Shown one piece after another: positions 1 through 11,399 of a DNA stretch of 64,000 nucleotides. How positions within the stretch are numbered: position 1 is the first letter of the stretch; each line of letters starts with the position of its first letter. This DNA comes from Amaurobius ferox. Taxonomy: Eukaryota; Arthropoda; Arachnida; Araneae; Amaurobiidae. The notes under the pieces are model-generated. The model was given only the letters and a program-made list of their open reading frames with translations. It did not search any database and was not told the origin of the DNA. The translations under genes and the position numbers were made by a program. The stretch lies in assembly GCA_951213105.1 (NCBI GenBank), contig OX578145.1, positions 11,724,707 through 11,788,706 on the forward strand, read 5' to 3'.

Positions 1-1164
1 GAAAAGAAATTCGCCGTCGAATAAAATGATAAAAATAGCCTTTGTTTCTTTTAGCATAAAATTCTGGATGATACTCCCTAACCCCCTCCCCTTTTATTTT
101 CCATGATTTTCTGTCGCATTTTAAAGTGCTGATTGACTGAATTCTACGGTAATATCTATACCATAAAAGAAATTAAATGAATTCACAAAAACTTCAAATA
201 AACAAAATTAAACAGCAGATGTATATCATTAAATATATAGAAACGGGGTTTTCTTTAAGCATATAAAATGAAAATATTAATTACATGCATTGTGCATGCA
301 ATGATATAATCTAACTATTTTAAAATCAAATCGATGACATTTTTCAGAAAATTATAAAGTTCAAATATTTTTTGTATAGGAACTATTAGGAACGGAATGG
401 TACGCTTACTCGATAGAATAAGTGCCATAGCATTTATATGCAGGAAATTTTAAATCATCCAATTTTTAAAGAAATAGAAATTTAATTGCAAATTGATAAA
501 GATAATATGGAGAGTTTTATAGAAATAAATATTCTTTAATTCTATTTTTACATATTTCTCATCAGTTGTATCCTATTTCAAACCTTTAATAGAAAATACA
601 GACAGTAAAGTGCACAGTCTCTATTTAATGAATTTGAACGGGATATTTCGTTTAAAATCTTTAATATATTGTAAAAGTAATTGTTAAAAAATACTATATT
701 AAAATACATATTCATGCAATATATTTGTGAGTAAAAATATTAATAAAGATTATCAATTTACACATGAAATATGTAAATTTTGTGTAAAAAAGAAGATGAA
801 TGTATTTGTTATACGAAATCACCCGGAAAATCATATCCTTGTCTTAATATATAATTTGTCAAACGGCTGTTTTTGACTTCTTCATCCGTTAATTACAGCA
901 ATTTAGTTCGTTTTGAATTCAAATTTGAGTTCATTTGTCATATTTCAGTATTAGCACATTATTTTAGGAAACATTTCATGTATCTCGTTGATGTTTAAAG
1001 CAAGGCATTTTTAAACAAAACCATGCTGTTTTCCAACGTTTTTCAACGAAGCGCTGCTTGTCAACAGAACGGAAGGTCTAGCAGTGACGTCACAGCTCGC
1101 CCAGAAATAGTACCATGGGGGGAATAGCGAACGAGACAACCTGTTAATATTCTATTAACCTTGG
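1..1164. other. AT-rich intronic sequence, no feature
   Basis: No conserved reading frame, RNA gene or clear repeat was found here. The next exon of the minus-strand syntaxin gene, which should carry the end of the SNARE motif and the membrane anchor, was looked for and not recognised, so this is either intron or sequence beyond the gene. Confidence 0.5.
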
Positions 1165-1700
1165 CAGCATTCTTCCTAATATAGAACAAAGGAAGTCCAG
1201 AAATTTTCCAGGGGAAGTGACTGATAAAGTTGTAGATTTTTATGAAAGTGATGGAAACAATAGGATGTGCCCTGGTGCAAAAGACTGTGTTTCTATTAGG
1301 AATACAAATGGTCAAAAGGAAACAAAACAAAAAAGACTCAATTCACAAGACTATCCAATTCCTAAGATTTTGAAGAAATAAATATCACCAAAGTTTCAAC
1401 AGATCTTTCTCTTGAATTTAAAGAAAGGGATTTCATTGCATGCATTTATGATTGTCATTGGTGACTTGCACAAGTTATTGAGATGCAGCAATCACAGCTG
1501 CAATGTCCATTTCTTCCATCCAGTGGGACCATCAACATCATTTTAAAAATCTAAAGCAGATAGTTTGGATGACGTATGACAATGTTCTTACTCCTTCCGA
1601 CCTGCCAACTGCTACTGGAAAAACATGGAATATTGAACCCAGGTTGTGCAATGAGCTTATGGAATTTTTACAACATAAGATAAAAAGAAACAAGCTAAAA
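1165..1700 (+). pseudogene. Decayed transposon-type protein fragment
   Basis: Plus-strand translation between about 1165 and 1370 gives a readable stretch containing VTDKVVDFYESDGNNRMCPG, then CVSIRN and an EIK/QKR-type basic run. This resembles a segment (FY..DE.SR..PGKKD.VSV) that recurs in uncharacterised transposon-related proteins of arthropods and cnidarians. I do not recognise the superfamily. The frame is then broken by stops and shifts; further in-frame bits can be read to about 1690 (CPFLPSSGT-type text) but are weak. No terminal repeats were found. It is most likely an old fragment with no function. Confidence 0.35.
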
Positions 1701-4700
1701 AAAAACTTGCAAAGTGATATATTTTTTTTTGCTTGTTCAATTGTTTACAGCATGTAGGCCAAGCAGCAAGTAACATGCATTTCTTGTAAATATAACGATA
1801 ATTTTTTTGCATATACATATAATTGTTGTTTGATCAATTGTTTACAACATGTAAGTAAGTAACGTTTAAAGTATTTCTTGTAACTATAATAATAATTTTC
1901 TTGTATATATACATAAAAATTACGGTCAAAGCAAATGAAAATACACTAATTTTATTCACAACTTTGAACTCAAATATTTTTGTTACTATGCAAAACAAAG
2001 TGATCAAATTTTATTATGGTGTTGCTACCTAATAGAAGCCTCAGTAATATAAATTTCAGATTTTTAGTGTGAACCCCACTGGAGATACAGCTTTTGAAAA
2101 ATCTGAATTATTTTAAAATGCCCACTTTCACGAGTGAAAAATTTTTGAAAGGATTCAAAACACTCCAGTTTTCTCCCCTCAGGTAAAATCTACTGTTACT
2201 ATAGTACTTGGAAAATAAATTTGGTTTGAGTGTATTGTTCCCTTCCTAGTGAAAAACAGGCTCGGAAAATGAGAAAATACAAATTTCAATGGTAAATTTT
2301 GACTACCATTAAATTTTCAAAAATATATCAAATGATGAAACAAAGCTGAACCAAAATTATCAGCACTTTATTCTGAGTAAAAGGTTTTTTAAATCTTTTA
2401 ATTTACTCAATTAGGAAGAAAGTTATACCATTTTGCACAAATGCTTGTAATCATAAAAATGTACATGTTTAAAGCTCTCTGCCACACGGTAAGAAATTTT
2501 TCTTTTCTAAAAATGGTTTTGAACTTTCTAAACATGTATACATACATGTGCAAAATATAAAATATTAAAAATGGTACAGCAACAAGCCTTTGTTGGAATA
2601 GCGTGGAATGACTCTCTACTTATAATACATAGTCATATAGGATATATAAAGAAAAAGTACTGCAATAGGTTCAATAAGCTGACTCTAATTTTTATAGATG
2701 TAGACATTTTGAACATTTCTCAGCAAGAATCATTTTTTTTTCAATTATGTAGATATAATTTAAAAAATGCTGATGAATGGTCAAAATACATACATAGACC
2801 TATGTGTTGTTCAATCTATATGGCAATAACTGATGAACCAATTAAACGATTCAAATCACATAAAATATGTTCTAAATAACTGATAACTATATGAAATAAG
2901 GATCAAGCTTCCACTTTAGATAATAGCATCCATCGATTGGTTTCATGCTTTTTATGCTCTTTAGCATAGAATAGTTGATAGCTTCAATAACAGCAAGAAA
3001 ACTGGTTTATATACAACAAAAGAGCTAGTATCTTAATTTTGAGAGCCTCCCATTAAGATGGGTTCTGTATTAATTTGGCTATTGCAGTCTTATGCAGCCT
3101 GAGCTCAATCTTTATAAAATTTGAAGCGTGAATGTGGTCAGTTTCCTTAGATATTTTCAAAGTTAAAGCACATAACAAGTTTTCTTGCTGCCATTGCAAA
3201 TACTATTCCATGATACAGAATTCATAAAAAGTGTTAAACCTGTGCATAGATTATGTTACCTGCAGTCACAGTGCAATCCTAATTTATGGAACTCCCTCTT
3301 TAGGTAGATTCTACAAGTATGATATACATATATGAAATAAATATAAGTTTCATATATAATTTTATACAAGCAAATGAAATGCTTTTCTCTTTCACTCTAG
3401 TCTTCTTAAAGTAATATAGATTTTAGATGGTAAGTAACATATTGGGGTCATTGACAAAACTTAAAACAACTCAAATTCACTATATATCTAAAAAAATTCT
3501 TATGGCTTTATATCATATATTATTTGTAAATGCTTTTCTACTGTGTATCCAAAATTGCAACTAATCTGCAACACAAATCACATACCAAATTATAGGGTAC
3601 CCGCTGCAATGTGCACAATATTAAAAATTAAAATAAAAATACATGTTTTTAATTATTTGTGACTTTCTAAAACATTTTGCTTTTTAATAGCAACTGACTG
3701 CAGTGCCCACAGCTAGCAGTCAAGTTTTTAATAGTGAATTTTTTTAACAGCCGTACCAACAAAGATGCTAATAGAATCCTACCCTCTTGTCTATAAAATG
3801 CATTTATTATCCTTTCTCCATCTAAAGTAGGATGATACATTTCCCTAAAAATCTGAGCAAATAATTTCAACCTCCCAATCATTAAAGCAAATAAAAATAT
3901 ATTACCAATAATTATAAGCTACATCATGTGCATTCACAAAAAATATTCAAATTAAGTGTTTTTAGTCAAAAATGTGATCGTGGAAATTGTATCTCTTTGC
4001 CTGTTATTAATTGCCATATAAAGCCATATGAAGACAGTTAAATATGATTTTAAACAAGAGTGAAATGATGCATTTTGATTCTGCTAAAATATCATGACTG
4101 GACTAAAAAAATCTTTCCCCTATGTTCGAATTTCAAAATAAAATATAAAGGACATTTTCACAGAAGCATACTTTGCAAAAATATTTAACAAAAATTGGGA
4201 AATCATATTATATGGATTCTATTCAGGTTGAATTTAAAAAATAATTCTTTGTACTTTATAATGTTGTTAAGATTGAAATTATGTGACAATTTTTCCAATT
4301 GTTATAAACAAATTAGTGTGAAAATTGCTTAAAATTCCACTTAAACATTAAATAATTAAAAATCTATTGCTTTTTTAATTTTCATTTAAATATTCCTTAT
4401 AAATTTTAGGACAAATTTTCAATTTAAACACACAGAATGCACTTCTTAATTCCCTGGACAGTAGAACATTTTGATGGGTCATTTTTTTAATTGTTTACAA
4501 ATAATTGAAATTATATATATATATTTTTATTTACATTTTCATTTTTATAACTTTCATGCTGAGATCCATACCTCGCATTTGAGACAAATTCGTATCTTCA
4601 ACACTCAGAATTTGTGTTTTAAATAAAGATTACAAAAGCACAGGGTTAATGACGCTTTCAGTTTTGAGACAGATTTTTTCCAATAATTAAACAAGTTTTG

Positions 4701-5273
4701 AATGTTTCAGATTTCCCATGCCAGGTTCACTATACATGGAAAATTAAATCACGTTGATTGATAGGAAGAATTCAATTTTTGGAAATATTGTTCTTTTAAT
4801 GTTCTTTTTTAAATATTGTGTATTATTTGAATATTGTGTTGTATTTTTTTTACACACATATATTGTGTAGTATTTTTTTAGGAATTTATGCAAAGTTTTA
4901 AAGATGGATTGTGATGTGTTTTAAACAAATTCATGGATAAGTTATGGCAAAGATTCTGACAGCATACATAAAATAAGAAGCTAAAGAAGCTACCAAATGA
5001 CCTTAGAATGGTTTTAAAAGTTTTTAGTAATTCATCAGAAGTATTAATGGAACACTCGCTATAAACTAAGACGTCAAACAGTGAACAGGTATAGTGACAA
5101 ATATATAAATTTGTCATATATTGGAAACCTCAAAATCCACCAATATGAAGCATTCTTAAGCTTGTAATTATGCTATTAGGGCATCAACAAAAATCAGTTG
5201 ATTGATTTTGCTATTGTTAGAGCAATAACACAGCTACAAACATATTTGCTTCAACAGTAATCAGCATTCATAC
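1701..5273. other. Intronic or downstream sequence, no feature
   Basis: AT-rich DNA without recognisable genes. The open frames present (for example 2571-2879 plus, 4878-5117 minus) show no protein-like composition and no splice context. The missing 3' exons of the syntaxin gene were not found here. Confidence 0.5.
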
Positions 5274-5388
5274 CTATTGTATCTCCCTGTTCATGAACCA
5301 TAGCTGCTAGATCTCTAAATACCTGGTTCACATCCAGCATATCAGTTTCTATTTGTCGTATCCTTTGTTCCCTCTCCAGAAGCAAACC
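5274..5388 (-). CDS. STX7/STX12: Syntaxin-7/12-like exon: first half of SNARE motif
   Basis: The exon is read on the minus strand between an acceptor (ttccag) at 5389 and a donor (gtatga) at 5273. It holds 38 codons plus one base. The peptide contains LLLEREQRIRQIETDMLDVN followed by QVFRDLAAMVHEQGDTI. That is the hallmark N-terminal half of a Qa-SNARE motif of the syntaxin 7/12/13 group (family pattern RE..IRQLE.DI.D.N.IFKDL..M.HEQGD.ID). Qa-SNAREs are tail-anchored proteins that form four-helix bundles for endosomal and lysosomal membrane fusion. It follows exon 17003-17158 in phase 0 and ends in phase 1, where Asp-Ser-Ile-Glu is expected next. The remaining SNARE heptads, zero-layer Gln region and transmembrane anchor must lie further downstream and were not found in the window. 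Confidence 0.88.
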
Positions 5389-5484
5389 CTGGAACAAATA
5401 AAATAGTAATTGTACAGGAATATATCAACACCTAAATACTTTAAAGAAAAACTGTTGGTCCCCAAACTTATTGAGATAAAGGTC

Positions 5485-5489
<5 letters not shown>

Positions 5490-5567
<78 letters not shown>
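5490..5567. repeat. (TA)n microsatellite
   Basis: Uninterrupted TA dinucleotides for about 78 bases. The reading frames that cross it (poly Ile-Tyr) are artefacts of the repeat. Confidence 0.97.
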
Positions 5568-5569
<2 letters not shown>

Positions 5570-5890
5570 CTATCTTGTATTTCAGAAACAAGCATTTTTG
5601 TATTCATTTCGTTTAAAATATTAGGACTTGATAACGAATTTTTTCGAAATGAACTATTCTTAAGCCTAGAGCTCTTCCACGTGCAAGCTTTAATGCTTGA
5701 TTATTTTGGTATTCCTTTATTCGATTCCTCTCCATTGACAATTGTTGATTATCTTTGACTTTCTGAACTGTAATATGTATTATAATTTCCTCTTTATTGT
5801 TGAATTTCATTTTATTTCATTGTATTCTGTAGTAAAAAAATTTTTTAAGATAGTGTATTATGAGTTATTTCTTCCATTCTACCATTGGAT
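5567..5890 (-). repeat. Module D, copy 1 (Penelope-associated repeat)
   Basis: About 320 bases that recur, diverged, at 7881-8205 in the same orientation and at 10736-11065 in the opposite orientation. Landmarks shared by the copies are an inverted pair (ttcatttcg near 5597, cgaaatgaa near 5645) and the text acaagcattt near 5585. Each copy sits next to TA-rich DNA, and two of them flank the inverted Penelope-like pair. Read on the minus strand it gives a Lys/Arg/Asn-rich peptide (KDNQQLSMERNRIKEYQNN), but the copies do not keep one frame. It could be the 5' region or the flank of the Penelope-like element. Confidence 0.6.
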
Positions 5891-5891
5891 T

Positions 5892-6108
<217 letters not shown>

Positions 6109-7478
6109 CAGTGATTGCTGGTTATAAGATTCAGTGGTTATAAGAAACAGCCGTTTATAAGACTCAAAATGACAGAAACAAATACAAACTTTGTTTTAAC
6201 ATTAAAATTGCATCGCTTATAAGAAACACGATTCCGCTTATAAGAAACAGTTTTCTACAGAAAATTTCTTGATTTCCTTGCGACGCTGGTGTAAAAAAAA
6301 AATAGATTTGTTTAAGGTTAACTGAAGGACGAGTTGTTATCTCTTGTCTTTGGGCGTACGGGGAGGGGGGTGGGAGTTTGCTATGTTACAAAGGATGACA
6401 GAGAATTTCTCCGTAGAAAGGCTTGGGGGGAACAACCCCAAACAAGTAAGAAACGAGCTTTAATCTTTTGGCAGTTAAGGAAACATACTGATAAGGAAAG
6501 GCATCTTTGCTTATGCACTCAAATAAGATTCGTACAACTTTAGTTAGTCATTTTATGTTTTGTTAGTGGAGCATGTCGCAAACCCTTACTTTGCTTGAAA
6601 AGCAAAGTTTACTTAAAAAGTATGATTCTCTACCTCCGTGTAGTCAATAAGCAAGAAAATAACCTTGCTTGATGCTATCCATATGGTCGCAGGCGCATGG
6701 AAAAAAGTTTCTGACATATGCATTTTTAATTGCTTCCGTAAAGCAGGATTTTTGAAAAATAATGTTGACATACCAGCAGAAGATGAAGAAGAATTAGAAG
6801 CATCTTTCGAAGAATGGATTCACATCGACGAAAATTTACAAACATCTGAAGAAAATAATGATGATGACATAGTGCGGAAATTCAGAATGTTTGCAATGAA
6901 GAAGAAAATGAAGACGACGTTCCACAAGAAGAAAATTTTCCTACAGCCAAAGAGTCGCGAGAAGCCCTAACTATAATTAGAAAAACTCTTGAACACAGAG
7001 GAGCATCAGAAAAAGTTTATGGAATATTTTATGATTTAGAAATGGATGTACGTAAACTAATCACAGACTCGTTAGCACAAACAACACTGGATAAGTTTTT
7101 TGCTATTCCTCAGTAATAGATTACGGTATGTTTGAAAATGTACTATGCTCTTATACATAAATGAACGACCTATGAGTTTTACTTTTTATTCTTATTTAGC
7201 TGCATACTATATGGATATAGATAATATTTTAAGTTGCAAGGCTTAATTTGTAAAATAAGAAATATTTTTGAATGCAAAACTTAATTTACAAATGTATTAT
7301 GTACGTACTAATATTTTACTTATATACATTTATCTTTTAAATTCTGTAAAACTGTGTTCAATAGTTAGTATTTACAATGGAAGAACGATATTTAAAAAAT
7401 TTCCGGATTTAAGAAACAACTACTTATAAGAAACAAAACGAGCGAAACGAACATGTTTCTTATAAGCGGCGGTCACTG
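6109..7478. mobile_element. pogo/Tigger-like DNA transposon, internally deleted
   Basis: The element is bounded by imperfect terminal inverted repeats: cagtgattgctggttataag at 6109 and the complement of cttataagcggcggtcactg ending at 7478. It is flanked by TA on both sides (6107-6108 and 7479-7480), the target used by Tc1/mariner/pogo elements. Further subterminal copies of ttataagaaac occur at both ends, as in Tigger elements. The interior retains only the C-terminal part of a transposase (6665-7116). The length, 1370 bases, is below the 2-3 kb of full pogo/Tigger elements. It is inserted in a TA microsatellite. Confidence 0.8.
6665..7116 (+). pseudogene. pogo/Tigger transposase C-terminal fragment
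   Basis: The first frame (6665-6900) includes AGAWKKVSDICIFNCFRKAGF, matching the region after the catalytic core of pogo/Tigger/jerky-type DDE transposases (AW..V...TI.NCFRKAGF), followed by an acidic stretch. A shifted frame from about 6955 continues with EALTIIRKTLEHRGA and ends QTTLDKFF before a stop at about 7116, the usual C-terminus of this family. At least one frameshift separates the two pieces. The HTH domains and the DDE core are missing, so no active enzyme can be made. Confidence 0.75.
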
Positions 7479-7479
7479 T

Positions 7480-7880
<401 letters not shown>

Positions 7881-8205
7881 AATCTATCTTGTGTTTCAGA
7901 AACAAGCATTTTTGTGTTCATTTCGAAAGGATATATGGACCCGTAGAGAATTTTTTCGAAATGAACGTATCGTAAGCCTAAATCTCTTCCATGTGCAAGA
8001 TTTTTTGCTTGATTTTTTTGTTTTCTTATTTGCATTCCTCATTTTTGAAAATTGTTGATTGTCTTTGTCTTTATGACCTGCATTACGCTTTATTATTTCC
8101 TCTATATGTCTTAATTTCTTATATTTCTTTGTATTTTGTAGAAAATTTTGGAATAGTGTATTATGAGTTACTACATACATTCTAACTTTGGATTTACTAA
8201 TTTAT
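7881..8205 (-). repeat. Module D, copy 2
   Basis: This is homologous to 5567-5890 (same orientation) and to 10736-11065 (opposite orientation). The inverted pair ttcatttcgaaa (near 7919) and ttcgaaatgaac (near 7953) forms a possible short hairpin. The minus strand carries an open frame of 94 codons rich in Lys, Arg and Asn (8180 to 7896), not shared at length by the other copies. It lies just outside the left arm of the inverted Penelope-like pair, across about 110 bases of AT-rich DNA. Confidence 0.6.
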
Positions 8206-8315
8206 ATTTATATATATAATATAATATAAAATATATATATATAGAAATTGAAAAATCGGAAATAAAAATGTTTTAGTAACTTTTGCGCAAGGCAGCATGA
8301 GGGTACCAAACACTA

Positions 8316-9128
8316 TATATATAGAAAAATTGAAATATACAAAGTGAAAAAGACATGTAAAAAGGAAGGAAGGCTCGGCAAAAAGCTTACATTATGGCGG
8401 TAAGGGGTTGTGACCTTACTCCCCAGTTCAACGAGCTCGTCAAAAACGCCGCGGCATTTTCACTCCTGGTCGCCAGCCCTGGCCCAAGCCAACCTCCGGA
8501 GTGACTTTGAAATCCTCACGAGACCTGGATAGAGAAGTGCACGAGAATCATATCACCTCAAATAAAGCCAACTGAATTGCCGACTCAAATGAAATGTAGT
8601 GCCAGCTGCGGTCCTGTGATCACAGTGCGGTCCTGTCATATGGAGGGTTCGATGATTTTGTCTCTAATTGAACTCAAAAAAGACTTAAGTCTTACACCAT
8701 ATGCAAAATTGGTTCTGTATAAATTATCAATATTTTTACGCATTAAGGAAATTGGATATTTATTAAAAAATGCTTGTTTTAAAAATTCTTGATCAAAATT
8801 GATACGTAAATGTTCCTCTTTGATAGTTCTTTTTATTCTGATTAAACCTCCCAAGAATACATTACGAAACACATTCAAATGTATGTTGGAGTTCCAATGT
8901 ATAATTCCAATAATGGGTAGTTTAAATTGTTTTCTTTTATCATAGATGGTGAATATGAGAGGGATTTGACAATAGTTGATATTCAAATCCAAAAAGTCGA
9001 CCTCGTTGTTATTTCTAAGAGGGTTTTCCTTCAAGATAAGGTTTGGTGGATAAAAATCAAAGTTCATTGTGTAGTTTTTATTCTCATATCCAATGATTAC
9101 GTCATCCACATAACGTAGGTATATGATT
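8316..9128 (-). mobile_element. Penelope-like element, 3' part, left arm of inverted pair
   Basis: This is the 3' part of the retroelement on the minus strand. It contains the RT catalytic motif and downstream domain (9181-8636) and about 320 bases of 3' noncoding sequence. The same sequence returns as the reverse complement at 9846-10648, with only scattered differences. The 3' noncoding part contains a duplicated gcggtcctgt motif near 8610-8640. I looked for a hammerhead ribozyme core, known from some Penelope-like elements, and did not find one. The 5' ends of the two copies meet in the centre, so neither is complete. Confidence 0.7.
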
Positions 9129-9851
9129 TCGTTGTTTATATGTGATCTTCTTTCATAAAAACTGAGATATATATCAGCCAATATGGAAGAACATCCCCCC
9201 CCCCATGGGGATGCCCTTAATTTGTTGATAAATAGATAATCCGTTGTAAAGGTAATTTTCTTTAATAACTATTTTGATTATAGACTTGAATTTATTGAAT
9301 TCCAGACTCCTTTTTAAGTCATATTCTTCAAACAAGCTGTAAAGTATATTTGTCATGTCATCAAGATCTATAGTATTAAAAAGTTCCTGGAAATCATAAG
9401 TTCTCAAGTGCAAAGGATGTTTATGATCTTTCAATATATTGATCACTTGTAGACTGTTTTTTATAATATAGCTTCCCTGGTTATTAAGTTTCAGCAAAAT
9501 AGGTTGTAAAAGCTTCATTAACATATTATTGGCTTTCGTAAGATAGGTATTGCATCCAACAGTAACTGGTCTGAAAGTAATAGGACTTTTATGTAGTTTC
9601 GGAATATTAATCAGATACGGATACTTGATAATTCCTGTATATTTGATACCAGTTAATAAATACAAAGCTTTGATTTTATTGGAGATTTCCTTAAGGGAGA
9701 GGTTGATTTTACTGTAAAGAACTTCATTTTCATATTTTTCTTTCAATATGTTAATGTAAAATAGCTTACATGTAAATGCGTAGTTACTTGATGCCTTGTC
9801 AATATATGTAATTATAAATTGATTTTGAATGTTCTTCAGAAGATGGATCAT
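8636..9851 (-). pseudogene. Penelope-like (Naiad-type?) reverse transcriptase, frameshifted
   Basis: Two overlapping minus frames make one RT. The upstream frame (9851-9174) has ITYIDKASSNYAF, PYLINIPKLHKSPITFRPVT, then LRTYDFQELFNTID (first catalytic Asp region) and KGIPMGGG. The downstream frame (9181-8636) has LADIYLSFYE, then YLRYVDDVIIGYEN (catalytic YVDD) and EVDFLDLNINY. The break falls at a run of ten C on the plus strand at about 9194-9203, so one indel in that homopolymer explains it. The motif order and the GGG..S..LA.IY block fit the Penelope-like RT group; the Naiad clade reported from many invertebrates is my best guess. The N-terminus, where Naiads carry a GIY-YIG nuclease, is absent. 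Confidence 0.65.
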
Positions 9852-10648
9852 ATACCTACGTTATGTGGATGACGTAATCATTGGATATGAGAATAAAAAC
9901 TACACAATAAACTTTGATTTTTATCCACCAAACCTTATCTTGAAGGAAAACCCTCTTAGAAATAACAACGAGGTCGACTTTTTGGATTTGAATATCAACT
10001 ATTGTCAAATCCCTCTCATATTCACCATCTATGATAAAAGAAAACAATTTAAACTACCCATTATTGGAATTATACATTGGAACTCCAACATACATTTGAA
10101 TGTGTTTCGTAATGTATTCTTGGGAGGTTTAATCAGAATAAAAAGAACTATCAAAGAGGAACATTTACGTATCAATTTTGATCAAGAATTTTTAAAACAA
10201 GCATTTTTTAATAAATATCCAATTTCCTTTATGCGTAAAAATATTGATAATTTATACAGAACCAATTTTGCATATGGTGTAAGACTTAAGTCTTTTTTGA
10301 GTTCAATTAGAGACAAAATCATCGAACCCTCCATATGACAGGACCGCACTGTGATCACAGGACCGCAGCTGGCACTACATTTCATTTGAGTCGGCAATTC
10401 AGTTGGCTTTATTTGAGGTGATATGACTCTCGTGCACTTCTCTATCCAGGTCTCGTGATGATTTCAAAGTCACTCTGGAGGTTGGCTTGGGCCAGGGCTG
10501 GCGACCAGGAGTGAAAATGCCGCGGCGTTTTTGACGAGCTCGTTGAACTGGGGAGTAAGGTCACAACCCCTTACCGCCATAATGTAAGCTTTTTGCCGAG
10601 CCTTCCTTCCTTTTTACATGTTTTTTTCACTTTGTATATTTCAATTTT
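9846..10648 (+). mobile_element. Penelope-like element, 3' part, right arm of inverted pair
   Basis: Reverse-complement partner of 8316-9128. The plus-strand frame 9829-10338 reads YLRYVDDVIIGYENKNYTIN through to SSIRDKIIEPSI and differs from the left arm at only a few codons (Thr-Ile for Thr-Met, Phe for Leu near the end). The 3' noncoding region follows to about 10648. The junction at 9846 falls just upstream of YVDD, so this copy is truncated inside the RT. The arms of about 800 bases with a spacer of about 717 bases form a near-perfect palindrome. Confidence 0.75.
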
Positions 10649-10735
10649 AATATAATATATACATATATAATATAATATATATATATATATATAATATATA
10701 TATAATATATATAAAAAAAAAGGTTTGAAGATCCA
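10649..10735. repeat. TA-rich spacer
   Basis: Irregular TA/TAA repeats followed by a short A run, the counterpart of 8206-8315 on the other side of the inverted pair. Confidence 0.85.
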
Positions 10736-11065
10736 ATGAATGAAACGTGAGAAGCTACAACTCGAAAAACCTAACTATCTAACAGGCTTACAAAATAAAA
10801 GTATATATCAACTAATTTTCAAGCAAATGAAAAAAAATAAATTCCGAATCAACAAGTCAAAGAAAAGTATCAAAAAACAAAGGTATGGAATCGATAAAAG
10901 AAAAACAGATGAAATCCAAGCACAAGCGCTATACACATGGACAAGGCTATATGCCTAAATCAGAATATGTTCACTTCTACAAAACTCGTAATCATGTCCA
11001 AGTGTCTTGTAGAAGCAAACACAAAAATGTATGTTTCTGAAGAAATAGATAGATTATATATATAA
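10736..11065 (+). repeat. Module D, copy 3
   Basis: Diverged copy of module D in the opposite orientation to the copies at 5567 and 7881. The best-kept part is the distal end (acacatgga near 10930, then cacaaaaatgtatgtttctg near 11020). It carries a Lys-rich open frame of 72 codons (10740-10958), which I do not consider a supported gene. It mirrors copy 2 around the inverted Penelope-like pair. Confidence 0.5.
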
Positions 11066-11399
11066 ACTATTTCTACTTGGACTACATACATAAGAGGAAA
11101 TAATAAATGGAAAATTGGATATCGGGAATCCGATTGAAAAAATTCACTAACCTAAAGATCACGGGAACACAGAAAGAAGTGACTAGTGTTGCCATTCACT
11201 AAGGAATAAGATATCAGATATGAACTTCTGTTGCCATTTGTAAAAAATAAATAACAGTAATGCGAAAAGACATGTACAAGAGATAACATACAATCAAGAG
11301 GGGCAATAATAGAAAGGCTAAAGAGTAAGTGGATGTAAAAATAAAATATAAAAAGAGAAGAGTGATGTCAGGCTAATATATAAAACACCATAAAAGAAT
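11066..11399. other. Unassigned intronic sequence
   Basis: No motif was recognised. It lies between module D copy 3 and the second Penelope-like relic and may belong to either. Confidence 0.4.

Noticed and set aside
2571..2879. 102-codon plus-strand open frame
   Set aside because: AT-driven composition, no recognisable domain, no splice context, nothing similar elsewhere in the window.
2940..3010. Minus-strand text VIEAINYSM considered as the missing SNARE exon (SIEANVE)
   Set aside because: The following residues do not follow SNARE heptads and no membrane anchor follows.
8340..8640. Hammerhead ribozyme in the Penelope-like 3' region
   Set aside because: No CTGANGA...GAAA core with suitable stems was found on either strand by eye.
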